The position numbers and the translations under genes are program-made. From Corynebacterium choanae (GTDB lineage Bacteria > Actinomycetota > Actinomycetes > Mycobacteriales > Mycobacteriaceae), in assembly GCF_003813965.1 (NCBI RefSeq), contig NZ_CP033896.1, positions 310,001 through 374,000 on the forward strand: a stretch of 64,000 nt of DNA. Reading direction: 5' to 3'. Positions 1 through 9,861 of this stretch are shown here, one piece after another. Position 1 is the first letter of the stretch, and each line of letters begins with the position of its first letter. The notes below the pieces were generated by a model. The model had not been told where the DNA came from. It worked only from the letters and a program-made list of their open reading frames with translations, and did no database searches.

Positions 1-2801
1 GTGGAGGCGGTGGTGGTGTCGGTGGTGTCATCGTTGTAGGTGACGGTGACTGGGAAGTCGTATTGTTTGGCTTCCTGGTTGGCGGTGGGGGTGAAGGTGA
101 TTTCACCGGTTGCCGGGTTGATTGACACCTGTTCCTGGGTGACTCCTTGTGGGAGTTCACCGAGTGCGTAGCTTTTCACCGGGTTGTCGGTGGTGGCTTC
201 GGTTTCCCCGGTTTTGGTGATTTGCGGGGTGGTGGTGATGGTGGTGCCTTGTTTCCCGGAGACAGATGTCGGATAGCTTGCGTCGTACTTCGCCGCATCA
301 GTTTGGGTAATGGTGACCGGGACGGTGACTTCAGTTTTATTCCCAGCATCATCGGTGACGGTAACCGTGACGTTCACCGGTCCATCAGTTGGGGTCGTTG
401 GGGTGCCGGTCAAGATGATCTTGCCGTCTTGTACATCCCAGGAAAGACCATTGGGAAGATTGTCACTGACCTGCACATTGTTCTTGGCTAGCGGGGCTGC
501 TTGGTCATCGCTGATGGTTGCCAAGGTGATCGGAGCATCCATAGGGATAGCTTCGCCGGCGGTGGTGCTTACCTGAGTCGGGGTGACCACTGGTTTTGTC
601 GTGTCGGTTGAGACGACCGCAAACGGCACTGTGTCAGTGACTTTCGACCATTTCCCGGAGCGATCCTGCACCTCATAGGTGACAGAGAAAGGCTGTTCAC
701 CAGGTTGGGTGGGGGTGCCAGCAAGTACACCTTCCGGGCTGAGCGTCATGCCAGCAGGTGGATTGCCGTTGATGGCAAAGTTTCGAACCCGGTCGCCCAT
801 TTCAGGGGTGACCACGAGTGGAGCACTGTAATCGTTGCCGACAACAGCGTGTTCAGTGGTCGCATCGGTCGGGAACGGGGCATCCTTGTCCCGGGATGCC
901 GCCGTGTCGACGATGGTGATCGAACCAGGAATATGGGTGATAGTGGAGCGTCCATCCTTGGTGGCGGTAGCCTCGATTTTGAACTCGTAGTCGCCCGGGA
1001 TGGTCGGCGCGCCGGTGATTGCACCTGTTGCGGGGTCAAGTTCCAGGCCACGGGGCAGACTCGTGCCCGGCTGCAAGGCGTAGGTGACGGTGGTGCCGTC
1101 CGGCACTGGGAGATTCACAGAACCGGCATAGGGGGTGTCCGCGTCGATAGCGCGCGACGGCAGATCGGTGGCATAGGACGCCGCCATAAAGCTGTCGAGG
1201 GCGATAATATCGTTCGGGTCTTGGCTGCTGTAGAGCTGTGCTGTGTACAGCACGCGGCCTTCGAACTGCTTCGGTACGGTCACCGGACAAGAAGGGATCG
1301 ATGAGTCGGGCTGTGGTGTGATCGTCGCACAGGTTGCTCCGGGGACTTCTGTTTTTTCCCCTAAGGTGCCGTCGTCCTGGACGGTCTGCTGATACCACTT
1401 GATGGTGTAGGTGGTGTCTGTAATCGGCGGGAACCCAGAGGCGGTGGTTTGCACCGTCACCCCGGGAGGGGCGATGTTGGTGATGGCGTCATAGTCGGTG
1501 ACGTCAAAGTTGGTGGCACCGCGGGACAGTGCCATCTTAATGTTGCCGAGCGAGTTCGTCACCGACAGCCATAGCTGGTCTTTGTCTGGCGGACGAGTGA
1601 CCGTGCCCGGATCAAAATAGCCAGCAAAGTTGAAGTCAGAGTACTCCCCGATCTCTGGGGGTGTGTCTGTTTGGATGTAGAGATAGTCCCGGTTGATGTG
1701 CTTGAACTCTTTAATCAGAGTTCGCCAGCCGAAGCCATTGAGCTTGCCATCAGTTTTATTACCAATGGTCATTTGTTCATCGACAACATCTTTTCGGTCG
1801 TTGAAGATGCCCTTGAAGTTCATTGAGAAATCGCCGCTGGCATTGGTGGTGGTGTAGATCGTCTCAGCGATATATTCCGGATGCTCGGCCACCAGTGCGC
1901 GGCTTTGTGCAGCGAGCTCGTCTTTGGTGAAGTCTGGATGGGCTTTCTTCCATGCATCCATGACTTCTTTGCCTGTGTCGTTGAGATAGGAGGCAATGAC
2001 TTTCACCCCGCTAGCAGGCAAATCCCCCGCGGTTTTCCGGGGGATACCGACCGAATAGTGGTACGGGTCACCGGATGGTTCGTTGAGGTTCCAAAAGACG
2101 GTGCCTTGCAGGCGGCCATATGGAGAGGTGAGATTTGAGTCGTAGTTGTCTTTCCGGTCACCAAGTCCACCGTCGTACCACTGGTCTTCCGGCTTGTGCA
2201 GGCTCGACACCGGGATTTCTTGCACAGCAATGTGGAAGTCCCGGGCTGAGCCGGCAATCCAGGAACCAGTTTCACGGTTGGTGCCGAAGGTTTGCATTTT
2301 CCCTAAGGCATCGTTGTCTGCCAGCCGGTACGGGGAGCCGGAAAGGTCAGCCCAGACTTTTAAGCGTTCCCCGATGGCGGCGATAAAGTCGTGGGTTTTG
2401 CCGTCGGCGCCGACAAAGTCTGGCATCGCAATCGAGTAGTAGCCGGTTGCGTCGGTGACAGTGTAGAAGATCGGCGAGCGGAAGCCTTCCGACTCGTAGT
2501 AGGCATACACCGGAATTCCCGGAATACCGAGTTCGATCGGTTTGTCGTTGCTGATGGCATTGTTCCGGTCACGGTTGATATAGACCCGCCCATTGACGGT
2601 CTTGGGTTGGTCGGTGACACCGGGGGAGTAAATCGCTTCTTTTTCCGCGCCATCCGGCACAGAGACATAGGATCCGCCGATGACTGCTGCGGCGAGGGGT
2701 TGCACTGGCAGTGGCAGTAATGTTGCAGTAGAGGTGGCAAATGCTGTGGTGAGCGCTACCAAGGCGCGTTTTCCGGCGATGCGATTGCATGAGATGTTCA
2801 T
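1..2801 (-). CDS. Large secreted surface protein with Ig-like and Rib/YPDG-like modules (partial, C-terminus outside window)
   Basis: The frame is open from an ATG at 2801 to the left edge, about 933 residues, so the C-terminal part and any LPXTG or membrane anchor are not visible. The first ~35 residues form a Sec signal peptide: positive NRIAGKRA, a hydrophobic Ala/Leu/Thr stretch, then Ala-rich cleavage region. It is followed by a segment with features of SdrD-B/Cna-B-like modules (VNGRVYINRDRNNAISND, then DATGYYSIAMPDF). Later come putative Ig modules with the pattern GLELDPATGAITGAPT (near 1030-1080), and towards the window edge Rib/alpha-like segments (DAAKYDASYPTSVSGKQG near 240-300; QYDFPVTVTYNDD near 20-70). 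An adhesin or cell-wall architecture protein is inferred; the ligand is unknown. AAGGA lies about 13 nt before the ATG, which is rather far. Module names are read from motifs by eye. Confidence 0.85.
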   Translation of the reverse strand, partial: MNISCNRIAGKRALVALTTAFATSTATLLPLPVQPLAAAVIGGSYVSVPDGAEKEAIYSPGVTDQPKTVNGRVYINRDRNNAISNDKPIELGIPGIPVYAYYESEGFRSPIFYTVTDATGYYSIAMPDFVGADGKTHDFIAAIGERLKVWADLSGSPYRLADNDALGKMQTFGTNRETGSWIAGSARDFHIAVQEIPVSSLHKPEDQWYDGGLGDRKDNYDSNLTSPYGRLQGTVFWNLNEPSGDPYHYSVGIPRKTAGDLPASGVKVIASYLNDTGKEVMDAWKKAHPDFTKDELAAQSRALVAEHPEYIAETIYTTTNASGDFSMNFKGIFNDRKDVVDEQMTIGNKTDGKLNGFGWRTLIKEFKHINRDYLYIQTDTPPEIGEYSDFNFAGYFDPGTVTRPPDKDQLWLSVTNSLGNIKMALSRGATNFDVTDYDAITNIAPPGVTVQTTASGFPPITDTTYTIKWYQQTVQDDGTLGEKTEVPGATCATITPQPDSSIPSCPVTVPKQFEGRVLYTAQLYSSQDPNDIIALDSFMAASYATDLPSRAIDADTPYAGSVNLPVPDGTTVTYALQPGTSLPRGLELDPATGAITGAPTIPGDYEFKIEATATKDGRSTITHIPGSITIVDTAASRDKDAPFPTDATTEHAVVGNDYSAPLVVTPEMGDRVRNFAINGNPPAGMTLSPEGVLAGTPTQPGEQPFSVTYEVQDRSGKWSKVTDTVPFAVVSTDTTKPVVTPTQVSTTAGEAIPMDAPITLATISDDQAAPLAKNNVQVSDNLPNGLSWDVQDGKIILTGTPTTPTDGPVNVTVTVTDDAGNKTEVTVPVTITQTDAAKYDASYPTSVSGKQGTTITTTPQITKTGETEATTDNPVKSYALGELPQGVTQEQVSINPATGEITFTPTANQEAKQYDFPVTVTYNDDTTDTTTAS

Positions 2802-3316
2802 TTTGGGGTGTGGATCCTTCCCACAGTAAAAGTAGCCATCGGTACTGGCGTGTCGTACCGATGGATGGTGATCCGACGACGAGGTGTGGTTGTCGTAGGG
2901 ATCGGGAAAAGTGCCAGTGCAACGGGCGCGCGTGATCGGGGCGCACAGGATGGTGGCGGTAACCTTCATCCTAGAACGGCCAGACCGGTTTCTGGCCAGC
3001 GAGTAACCGGATACCCCTTAGGCGCTGACCGGAGATCTATCAATGGGGATCTGCTGTTGAGGAATCTGGTCGGGGGCACCCCGCTTTTCCCAGTTCAAGA
3101 CGGGTGGTGAGTGCTTTTCGTTGCTTATGGAAGCGGCGATGGTGCGCACCATGTGAGTTTTCCGTCGGCTGTTCCTTGTTCACCCCCGAGGGCAGTGCAC
3201 CACAGCGTGGGCGCAGCTGATGAGAAAGCCAGGTGAAAATGCTGAGATTCGCGGCAAGTGTATCCGGGGTGGTGTTGCGTGCTGCTGCGCCGCGCGGCAG
3301 CGGGGCAGCGGGGCAG
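2802..3316. other. Intergenic region upstream of the surface protein gene
   Basis: This stretch lies between the end of the hydrolase gene and the start of the surface protein gene, both on the minus strand. Only short overlapping open frames without family resemblance occur here. It should hold the promoter of the surface protein gene. No clear operator or terminator hairpin was recognised. Confidence 0.5.
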
Positions 3317-4372
3317 CTACGCCTTTTCGGTGGCAGTGACGTGGTAGCGCTGCAGGGTGCTGGTCGTGGCGCGCAGGATCCGAATAATGGCAGTGGAATT
3401 GTCCCGCATCATCAAATGGCTGGCCTGAATCGGCAGGAAAAATACGGTGGCATCCTGGTTGCGGGTGGCAAGACCCCGGGCGTGGCGGCGGAGTTTCCGC
3501 TGCCAGCGGCCAAGGATCCGACCGCCGAAGTTTGCCCACCCCTGGCAGGCGGCAACCACGACGGTGTCGCCGCGCAGCGGCAGGGTGCGGTCGATGAGCG
3601 CCAGTTCTTCCGCCCACAATTCATAGCCCCGCAGTTCGCGCAGCATACCGTCGACGAACTGTTCTGTGGCGGCAAGCCGCACCATGAGTCGCCGATCAGT
3701 GCCGCCGCGCAGGGGGGTGTCGCGGCCGGGTTTGACCAGCTGCCAGGCGTGGGCGAACACGATCCGGGCGGCGTCAATATCAAGGACGAAACGATCAAGC
3801 TTTTCTACCAAACCCGGGGTGCGGGTGTCGTGCCACAGCCGCTCAATGATTGCGCGACTACCGGTGGTTTTCGGCTCATAGGATCCATCGAGCAGGGTTA
3901 GGCGGGTGGTGCGCGCCGGATAAATCAGGGCGAACGCCTCCCCGATAAATCCGGCCATGGAGTGCGCCACAAGATGTGCCTTGTCAATACCGGTGGCTGC
4001 CATCACTTGCGCAACAATATCGACTTCGCTGGCCAGGGTTCCCGGGGGATGCCCATCGGTGGCAGTGGACAGGCCACTGCCGATCCGGTCGAAAACGACC
4101 ACATAGTGATCCCGGGCAAGTTCTTCCGCCACCTGCTGCCAATCAAACCAGGGCACCGACAACCCGGAGAGCAGCACTATGGCGGGATTGGATTGGTTGC
4201 CGAAGGTGACCACATGCACTTGTGCGTCATAGGTTTTCGCATCGGCGTCGGGTCGCTGCGCCACCGTGGCGGTGTGCGCATCTAAGAAGAGGTGCGGTGT
4301 GTAGCGCACCGCAATATGGGTGCCAATCGCCACCGGGCTTTCCACCGGGGCGCGATCATGATTGCCGGCCAT
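3317..4372 (-). CDS. Alpha/beta-fold hydrolase
   Basis: About 351 residues from the chosen ATG at 4372 (MAGNHDRAP); the frame is open 23 codons further upstream, but that extension is low in family resemblance. The fold signature is good: a strand-turn motif VVTFGNQSNPAIVLLSG, an oxyanion-type segment around SVPWFDWQQVAEEL, DRIGSGLS, then the nucleophile elbow AHSMAGF with Ser as likely nucleophile (last Gly of GxSxG retained, first replaced by Ala). An acid is plausible in LLDGSYEP and the catalytic His in QASHLMMRDN near the C-terminus. No signal peptide or membrane segment is seen. The substrate cannot be inferred. It lies 5' of the surface protein and 3' of the membrane protein at 4506-5363, with separate spacing, so operon membership is unclear. 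Confidence 0.8.
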   Translation of the reverse strand: MAGNHDRAPVESPVAIGTHIAVRYTPHLFLDAHTATVAQRPDADAKTYDAQVHVVTFGNQSNPAIVLLSGLSVPWFDWQQVAEELARDHYVVVFDRIGSGLSTATDGHPPGTLASEVDIVAQVMAATGIDKAHLVAHSMAGFIGEAFALIYPARTTRLTLLDGSYEPKTTGSRAIIERLWHDTRTPGLVEKLDRFVLDIDAARIVFAHAWQLVKPGRDTPLRGGTDRRLMVRLAATEQFVDGMLRELRGYELWAEELALIDRTLPLRGDTVVVAACQGWANFGGRILGRWQRKLRRHARGLATRNQDATVFFLPIQASHLMMRDNSTAIIRILRATTSTLQRYHVTATEKA

Positions 4373-4505
4373 AGCTGTAATCCAACTGTAGTGCTGCCGT
4401 TTTCGGCAAGCGGGTGAACTTGTGGTGGGTGGGGTGACCACCCGATATTTTCAAGGATGCGGGGTTGTCGTGTTGTACGACGGTGCAGCCCCTTTGTTGC
4501 GGAGG

Positions 4506-5363
4506 TTACGAAACCGGTGCGGTTGGGCGTTTCGCGTCACTGTTGGCAGTGGTGTGCCGGGCGCGGGTCATACCGTCAAGGAAGCCATCAAACCCAAGCC
4601 ACGAATTGATGCACCACAGCCACCACAGGCTGCACAGGGCAAGGGAGATCCGCTGGATGAGACCAAGATAGGGCAGATCGTGGATGAACACGCTGGCGGT
4701 GCAGTACAACGCGGCGGCAGTAAACCCAACCGCCAGCACGGTGCCACGGGTGACATGCCGGTCGGCGGGGAATCCTTGCCGATAGTGGCGGCGGGATCCC
4801 GCCGCCCGGGAAAGCTGGATCATCCGATCCAGGGAAGGATCAGGGCTACCGCTAGTCAACGGTATGCCGCGTCGTTTCGCCTGCGGGATGAGGAAATGCT
4901 GCATCAACGCCACGAGCAGCATGGCGATGACCGCCACAGTGCCAATGAGTCCCGAGGTGAACTCGTGAATGTGCAGCTCAGGGGTGTCACACAGCGGCCC
5001 GTTGATAGCCGACGGGGCAGTGGTCTCAACGGGGCAGGGCAGCGGGTTGGAGGCGTCAAAAATGGTGGCGATAGCAAAGATCAGCCCGCACAGCACCACC
5101 AATGCCCGACAGATCGTCAGCGGCCGGGTAATAATCCGGTCGTGGGTGATATGCACCCGGGCGGCAAGAATAGTCAACGCACACAGCAGGATGCCGGTAA
5201 GTAAATCCCCGAGCTGAAACAGCCACGAGAGATGCCACACCGGGGAGGCGTATTCACTGGCAAACGCATTGGTGGCATCCACCTCTGGCACGAGCGGACC
5301 TGCCGCCCAGGTGGCGTAGGCGAGCGCGGCCGCAATCGCTAACACATAAACAATTTTCAACAT
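4506..5363 (-). CDS. Polytopic membrane protein, DUF998-like
   Basis: 285 residues with an N-terminal membrane segment (LKIVYVLAIAAALAYATW) and roughly six hydrophobic spans: LGDLLTGILLCALTILAA, CRALVVLCGLIFAIATIF, LIGTVAVIAMLLVALM, LAVGFTAAALYCTASVF and LALCSLWWLWCINSW. A loop contains DASNPLPCPVE and GPLCDTPELHIHEFTSG, whose Cys pair and His pair outside the membrane resemble the DUF998 family. It begins six bases after the lysX stop codon in the same direction, so it is probably co-transcribed with lysX. A role in the membrane lipid biology of LysX is an inference from position only; no enzymatic motif was recognised. Confidence 0.75.
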   Translation of the reverse strand: MLKIVYVLAIAAALAYATWAAGPLVPEVDATNAFASEYASPVWHLSWLFQLGDLLTGILLCALTILAARVHITHDRIITRPLTICRALVVLCGLIFAIATIFDASNPLPCPVETTAPSAINGPLCDTPELHIHEFTSGLIGTVAVIAMLLVALMQHFLIPQAKRRGIPLTSGSPDPSLDRMIQLSRAAGSRRHYRQGFPADRHVTRGTVLAVGFTAAALYCTASVFIHDLPYLGLIQRISLALCSLWWLWCINSWLGFDGFLDGMTRARHTTANSDAKRPTAPVS

Positions 5364-5369
5364 GGCAAT

Positions 5370-8300
5370 CTAGGCGTAGCTGCCACCGGTGGGACGCTGA
5401 TAGGGGAAGGCGATAATGCTGCGGATATCCACCCCCAGCAGCAGCATCACCATCCGGTCGATGCCCATGCCCATGCCCCCGGTGGGGGCAAGACCCAACT
5501 CGAGGGCGTGCAGGAAGTCTTCGTCGACACTCATCGCCTCCGGGTCGCCGGCGGCAGCCGCCAGCGACTGTTCGACAAACCGGTCGCGTTGATCGATCGG
5601 ATCCGTAAGCTCTGTGTAGGCGCAGCCCAATTCCATGCCGAAGGCAACAAGATCCCAGCGTTCCGCAAGCAGCGGATTATCCCGATGTTTGCGGGTCAGC
5701 GGAGAGCCTTCAGCCGGAAAATCGGTGTAGAACGTTGGCAGCCCGGTGCGGCTTTCCACCAGTTCGTCATACAGCTCTGTGATCATTGATGCAGTCGTTG
5801 CAGTGGGTGGAATGGCCACGTTGAGCCGGTCACAGATCGCCGCCAACTGTGCTTGTTCAGTGGTGATATCGATCTGTTCGCCGACCACAGCTGATACCGC
5901 ATCACACACCCGCACCACCGGCCAAGGTGCAGCAATATCAACTGCCACCATCCCTGATGGGAGCGCAGCGGAATGCTCCACCACCTGTGGGGTGGGCGCA
6001 AAGGGAAGCGGATCGGTGCTGAACTGTTCCACCTTCGCCGCTGGTTGCCACACCACCTGTTCGCCGTGCACGGCAGTGGCTGCGGCGCGAATAAGAGCCT
6101 CGGTGAGATGCCGCATGGTGGTGTAGTCGCCCCCGGCCCGATACGCCTCAAGGGAGGTGAACTCCGGGTTGTGGGTGGCGTCGACTCCCTCATTGCGGAA
6201 GGAACGACCGATCTCAAAAATGGCATCCATGCCGCCGATCGCCAACCGTTTCAAATACAGCTCGGGGGCGATACGTAAAAACGCCTGCGCGTCATAGGCG
6301 TTGAAATGGGTGGTAAACGGTCGCGCATTCGCCCCACCTTGCACCGCCTGCAAGATAGGGGTTTCCACTTCCAGGAAGCCGGCATCGGTTAAGGTGTGGC
6401 GCACCGCGGCGATCGCCGCCGACCTGGCATAGAGCAGCTCCCGCTGACGCGGTACCGCAATAAGCGCCTGGGTGCGGTTTTTTACCCCAGCTGCCGGTGA
6501 TGACACCGGTGCACTCGGAGGTTTGTTTGCCCCCCACAGCGGTGGCAACGCCACCGGGGTCAAGGTTTTCGCCAACATCTGCCAGGAGTCGGCAAATACT
6601 GACCAGCAGCCGGTGCGGGTCGCCCCCAGCACACCGGTGACCGATATCAGATCACCCGCGTCGAGTAGTTTCAACAGGGAAAAATGCGCGCAGCGATCCC
6701 GTTCGCAGGCGATTTGTACCTTGGTTGATCCGGTAAACACGTCCAGGAACACAATGCCGCCGTGGCGGCGTTGTTTCCCTACCCGGGCATGCACTGTGAC
6801 CGTGGTGCCCGCGGGCAAATGGGCGAGCTCCGATAAGGCGGTGACTGTCACCCCGGGTGTTGCCGGGGGATAGGGATCCATGCCTTGTGCCTGTAATGTT
6901 GCCGCATGTTGACGGCGCACCTGCGCCTGATCGGAATATTTTCGTTGCGGCAGGGCAGGGGCCGCCGCGGCGGAGGCGTAAATCGCTTGCACTGCTGCGG
7001 CATGGGTGGGATCCCCCAGCCAGCTTGGTGTGCCCGCATGACGCGAAAGCAGTGAAGGTAAAAACCCTTCCAATGTGGCGGCCGCCGTAAGGACCACGGT
7101 TAACCGGGCGGAATCCGGATAGGCGAAATAGCGTGGCCGCCACGACGGCTGATAGCGGGCATTTGATTCCAGCAGGGATTCCAGCTGCCAGAATCGTGAA
7201 AATACTTGCATAATGCGCCGCAGTAGCCGATCACCAAGATGCGCGTCCACCGCAGCACCTTGCACAAACACGTTGCGCAGCATGGCAAAGTTCAACGAGA
7301 TTTCAGCAATATGCACATCACGGCAATAGTCGATGAGGCTTAACACCATCGCTTCAACAACACCGTTGACGCTGCCTGGGCGGCGGCGCATCACATTCAG
7401 CGACAATCCGTGTCGCCCAAACGGAACGAAGGTGAGTAGCCCCTGCACCACCCCGTCCGTGTCGTAGGCGGTGACAACCAGCTGCTGTGAGTCAAGCGGA
7501 TCCAACACCCTATCGAGCGCCATGGAAAACCCACGTTCATCACCCACCCGATAGGCGGCGGCCGCCGCCTGCAGGGTGCGCTGCTCCTCGGCGGTGATCG
7601 TGGCGAGTTTCCGGCAGGTGATCGTCACCCCTGCGCGGGCAACCCGGCGCCGCGCCACCTGCAGCGGTTTCATTTGTGGATCACTTAAACTAAACCGGTC
7701 AACGGCGATGACTGCCTCATCACCCATGAGACGAATCTTGAGTCCCGCCGCCCGATAGGCGCGGGCACCTTTCTCCGACGCGGAGATCACCCCCGGGATG
7801 AGACCGCGCTGATAGGTTTGCGCCAACCAGGCTTGGATAGCCGCATCCCACTGGCCTGGATCACCGATTGGATCACCACCAGCCATGGACACCCCGCGCG
7901 CCTCAGCGAAAGAAACCGCCGCCTGGCCGGACGGTGCAAACACCACATTCCGGTTCGTGCCGGTGGCGAAATAGCTTAAGGAATCCCCCGGATATTTCGC
8001 CAGCAATGCATGCACGGCCAGATCGTCGGCAGCGCTGCGCGGCTGCCGTCGATTCGCCCGCAGGAAAACAAGTAGCCCGGCGAAAAACGCAAGTCCTGAC
8101 AATAGTGCCAGCACAAAGGCCAACCAGGCTGGTCCGCCACTGGGTAGTCCATCTTCGCCGAATACTGTTTCAAACCCCATGGCGCGCAGCGCCCAGTCCA
8201 ACCGGTGGGTATCAGTAAAGAGTCGGTTGGGTACCAGCTCCACTGAGACAAACCCGATAACGAACACCAGTGCCTGTCCGATGAGCATCACCACAATGCC

Positions 8301-8828
8301 CAATCCGGCGGCTTTCAGCGACAACCGGGATGGCAAAGCCGGACGAGCCCACCACACGGCGGCAATAATGACGATGGCGCTGAGGACATTGGCTATCCAC
8401 GACAGTGCCCACACCCGATCAGGGCCAAACAGGTTAAACACTTGGTTTGTTGCTACTGCAGTAAGCACAATCGCCTGAAAGACGATCGTCACCCACACCA
8501 CGACCCGTTTCCGTAGAAACGCGGCAACCGCGAATACCAGCATCATGCCCGCCACGGACAGGGATGGTTCGTGGACAACATTGATGAGATCCAACCCGTA
8601 GCCGATGCCGTCAACAAGCGGCGAAGGGACATAGCGGAAGAGGAACTCCACTAAGGAAAACACGGCCGCAAACAGCGACATCCAGCCGATCGTATCGGCA
8701 ATTTTTCCCCGCAGCGGATCAGTTGCCTGCGCCACCATTGACGGTGGCGGTGCGACCACAGTCCTTGTGGCCTGATCGGCAGGAGCAGCCGCTTGACCAG
8801 CATGCGTCACAGCATTTTGCTTCGACAC
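5370..8828 (-). CDS. lysX: Bifunctional lysylphosphatidylglycerol synthetase / lysine-tRNA ligase LysX
   Basis: 1152 residues, the usual length and architecture of actinobacterial LysX. Residues ~35-260 hold six to seven membrane spans. Residues ~270-600 form the MprF-type DUF2156 transferase domain (LLAKYPGDSLSYFATGTNRN, ARGVSMAGGDPIGDP). Residues ~640-1152 are a complete class II lysyl-tRNA synthetase: OB-fold anticodon domain (VTVHARVGKQRRHGGIVFLD), motif 2 (FEIGRSFRNEGVDATHNPEF) and motif 3 (GGMGMGIDRMVMLLLG). The enzyme charges tRNA-Lys and transfers lysine to phosphatidylglycerol, which lowers surface negative charge and protects from cationic peptides. A GTG start at 8828 is preceded by AAGGGG at good spacing. 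It is probably transcribed with the membrane protein gene just downstream. A housekeeping lysS is expected elsewhere. Confidence 0.96.
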   Translation of the reverse strand: MSKQNAVTHAGQAAAPADQATRTVVAPPPSMVAQATDPLRGKIADTIGWMSLFAAVFSLVEFLFRYVPSPLVDGIGYGLDLINVVHEPSLSVAGMMLVFAVAAFLRKRVVVWVTIVFQAIVLTAVATNQVFNLFGPDRVWALSWIANVLSAIVIIAAVWWARPALPSRLSLKAAGLGIVVMLIGQALVFVIGFVSVELVPNRLFTDTHRLDWALRAMGFETVFGEDGLPSGGPAWLAFVLALLSGLAFFAGLLVFLRANRRQPRSAADDLAVHALLAKYPGDSLSYFATGTNRNVVFAPSGQAAVSFAEARGVSMAGGDPIGDPGQWDAAIQAWLAQTYQRGLIPGVISASEKGARAYRAAGLKIRLMGDEAVIAVDRFSLSDPQMKPLQVARRRVARAGVTITCRKLATITAEEQRTLQAAAAAYRVGDERGFSMALDRVLDPLDSQQLVVTAYDTDGVVQGLLTFVPFGRHGLSLNVMRRRPGSVNGVVEAMVLSLIDYCRDVHIAEISLNFAMLRNVFVQGAAVDAHLGDRLLRRIMQVFSRFWQLESLLESNARYQPSWRPRYFAYPDSARLTVVLTAAATLEGFLPSLLSRHAGTPSWLGDPTHAAAVQAIYASAAAAPALPQRKYSDQAQVRRQHAATLQAQGMDPYPPATPGVTVTALSELAHLPAGTTVTVHARVGKQRRHGGIVFLDVFTGSTKVQIACERDRCAHFSLLKLLDAGDLISVTGVLGATRTGCWSVFADSWQMLAKTLTPVALPPLWGANKPPSAPVSSPAAGVKNRTQALIAVPRQRELLYARSAAIAAVRHTLTDAGFLEVETPILQAVQGGANARPFTTHFNAYDAQAFLRIAPELYLKRLAIGGMDAIFEIGRSFRNEGVDATHNPEFTSLEAYRAGGDYTTMRHLTEALIRAAATAVHGEQVVWQPAAKVEQFSTDPLPFAPTPQVVEHSAALPSGMVAVDIAAPWPVVRVCDAVSAVVGEQIDITTEQAQLAAICDRLNVAIPPTATTASMITELYDELVESRTGLPTFYTDFPAEGSPLTRKHRDNPLLAERWDLVAFGMELGCAYTELTDPIDQRDRFVEQSLAAAAGDPEAMSVDEDFLHALELGLAPTGGMGMGIDRMVMLLLGVDIRSIIAFPYQRPTGGSYA

Positions 8829-9112
8829 CCGAACCCCTTACACAACGTTGAACCTGACACCCGAAGCCTGCGACGACGACCAGTAGCAACACGGTATCGC
8901 CGAAAACAGACAATCATGTTCAACAATAGATCCCGAAGATCAGGCTTGCCTGAGTAACAACTGGCAGTTCAGCAAAATCCCAGCACAATATTCACAGGTC
9001 ATACCATTGCGTTCGGTATCGTTAGCCAAGCACCCCACCTACGGATCGATATTCACCGCTGCTTCACTGCGCCGCCCGCCAACGGCTTACACAGGGGTCT
9101 GCTGACATGACA
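8829..9112. other. Intergenic region upstream of lysX
   Basis: This stretch precedes lysX and should carry its promoter. A short palindrome TCAGGCTTGCCTGA lies near 8940. No coding sequence is supported. The next hairpin to the right belongs to the small secreted protein gene. Confidence 0.4.
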
Positions 9113-9170
9113 AACCCCTGGCCGTTGCGCGCTTCCGGTGAAGGTGAAAGCGCCGCAACACCAGGGGGTT
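9113..9170 (-). terminator. Hairpin terminator after the small secreted protein gene
   Basis: The outer arms AACCCCTGG (9113-9121) and CCAGGGGGTT (9161-9170) pair, and the inner arms TTGCGCGCTT and AAGCGCCGCAA pair imperfectly. This gives a long GC-rich stem 20 bases beyond the stop codon of the minus-strand gene that ends at 9191. There is no long T-run, so efficiency is uncertain. Confidence 0.6.
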
Positions 9171-9190
9171 AAACCGCATCTACACCCGCT

Positions 9191-9556
9191 TTAGTGGGGT
9201 AGCCCTAAGCGGTTGAGGATATAGCCGATAAGGCCGATGCCAACGATCGCGCCGAGCAGCTTGCCAAGCCCGATTCCGAAGGATTTTGCCCCACCTTCCA
9301 ACGTGGAGGAGTTGGTTTCTTTGGTTGAAGAGCCAACCTTGCTGGAAACCTCGTCACCAGTGCTGGCTTCCGGATCGGTCGTTTCCGAAGAGCTGTCCAG
9401 ACCGAGCTTGCTGAAAAAGCCATCATCAGCAGTTGGGGTTGTTGTGTTCGCTGCTGGTGGTGGGGTTTGCTGAGCCACCGCCGGGGCGACGGGGGCAACA
9501 AGACTTGCAGCGACAACAGCTGCGATCACGGAACGACGAGCAGGCAGGAAACGCAT
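9191..9556 (-). CDS. Small secreted or surface-anchored protein of unknown function
   Basis: 121 residues from the ATG at 9556 (MRFLPARRS); an upstream ATG at 9607 would add 17 hydrophobic residues, but the positive n-region fits better at 9556. A signal peptide is evident: RRSVIAAVVAASLVAPVAPAVA followed by QQTPPP. The mature part is a Thr/Ser/Pro/Asp-rich linker, then a Gly-rich hydrophobic C-terminal segment (GIGLGKLLGAIVGIGLIGYIL) ending in NRLGLPH. This could be a C-terminal membrane anchor or a pore-like small peptide segment. The gene stands alone with its own terminator. No family was recognised. Confidence 0.65.
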   Translation of the reverse strand: MRFLPARRSVIAAVVAASLVAPVAPAVAQQTPPPAANTTTPTADDGFFSKLGLDSSSETTDPEASTGDEVSSKVGSSTKETNSSTLEGGAKSFGIGLGKLLGAIVGIGLIGYILNRLGLPH

Positions 9557-9861
9557 AAGGTTGATGACCAATCGTGGAAGTAATAGGAGCGGTGGCATGG
9601 CAGCCACTCAAAGGGAAAGTGCCGGATAACAAGCACATCGCACCATGTGCTGGGGTGCCGTAGCTCAAGCGTCGGCTAGACAACCGGTGAGGTATCCGAC
9701 TTGCGGCATGGCATCGACAGCAAGCAGGTAGCCGCCCATCACAGACAGGCACAAGGCTCAAGCTGTTTGCAGTGAAGCCCCGGACATTGTGTGTTATCGA
9801 CTGTTGCCAGCGATGGTGTTACACCAGCCGGCGAACCTTGTGCCGCAGGTGCTGGCAGGGA
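9557..9861. other. Gap between fprA and the small secreted protein gene
   Basis: About 305 bases between the fprA stop codon and the start of the small secreted protein gene, both on the minus strand. It should contain the promoter of the latter. No conserved site or hairpin was recognised and the short open frames have no family resemblance. Confidence 0.4.

Noticed and set aside
4462..4493. Hairpin beyond the DUF998-like gene
   Set aside because: The stem is short and broken (GTCGT/ACGAC with weak outer pairing), not enough to call a terminator.
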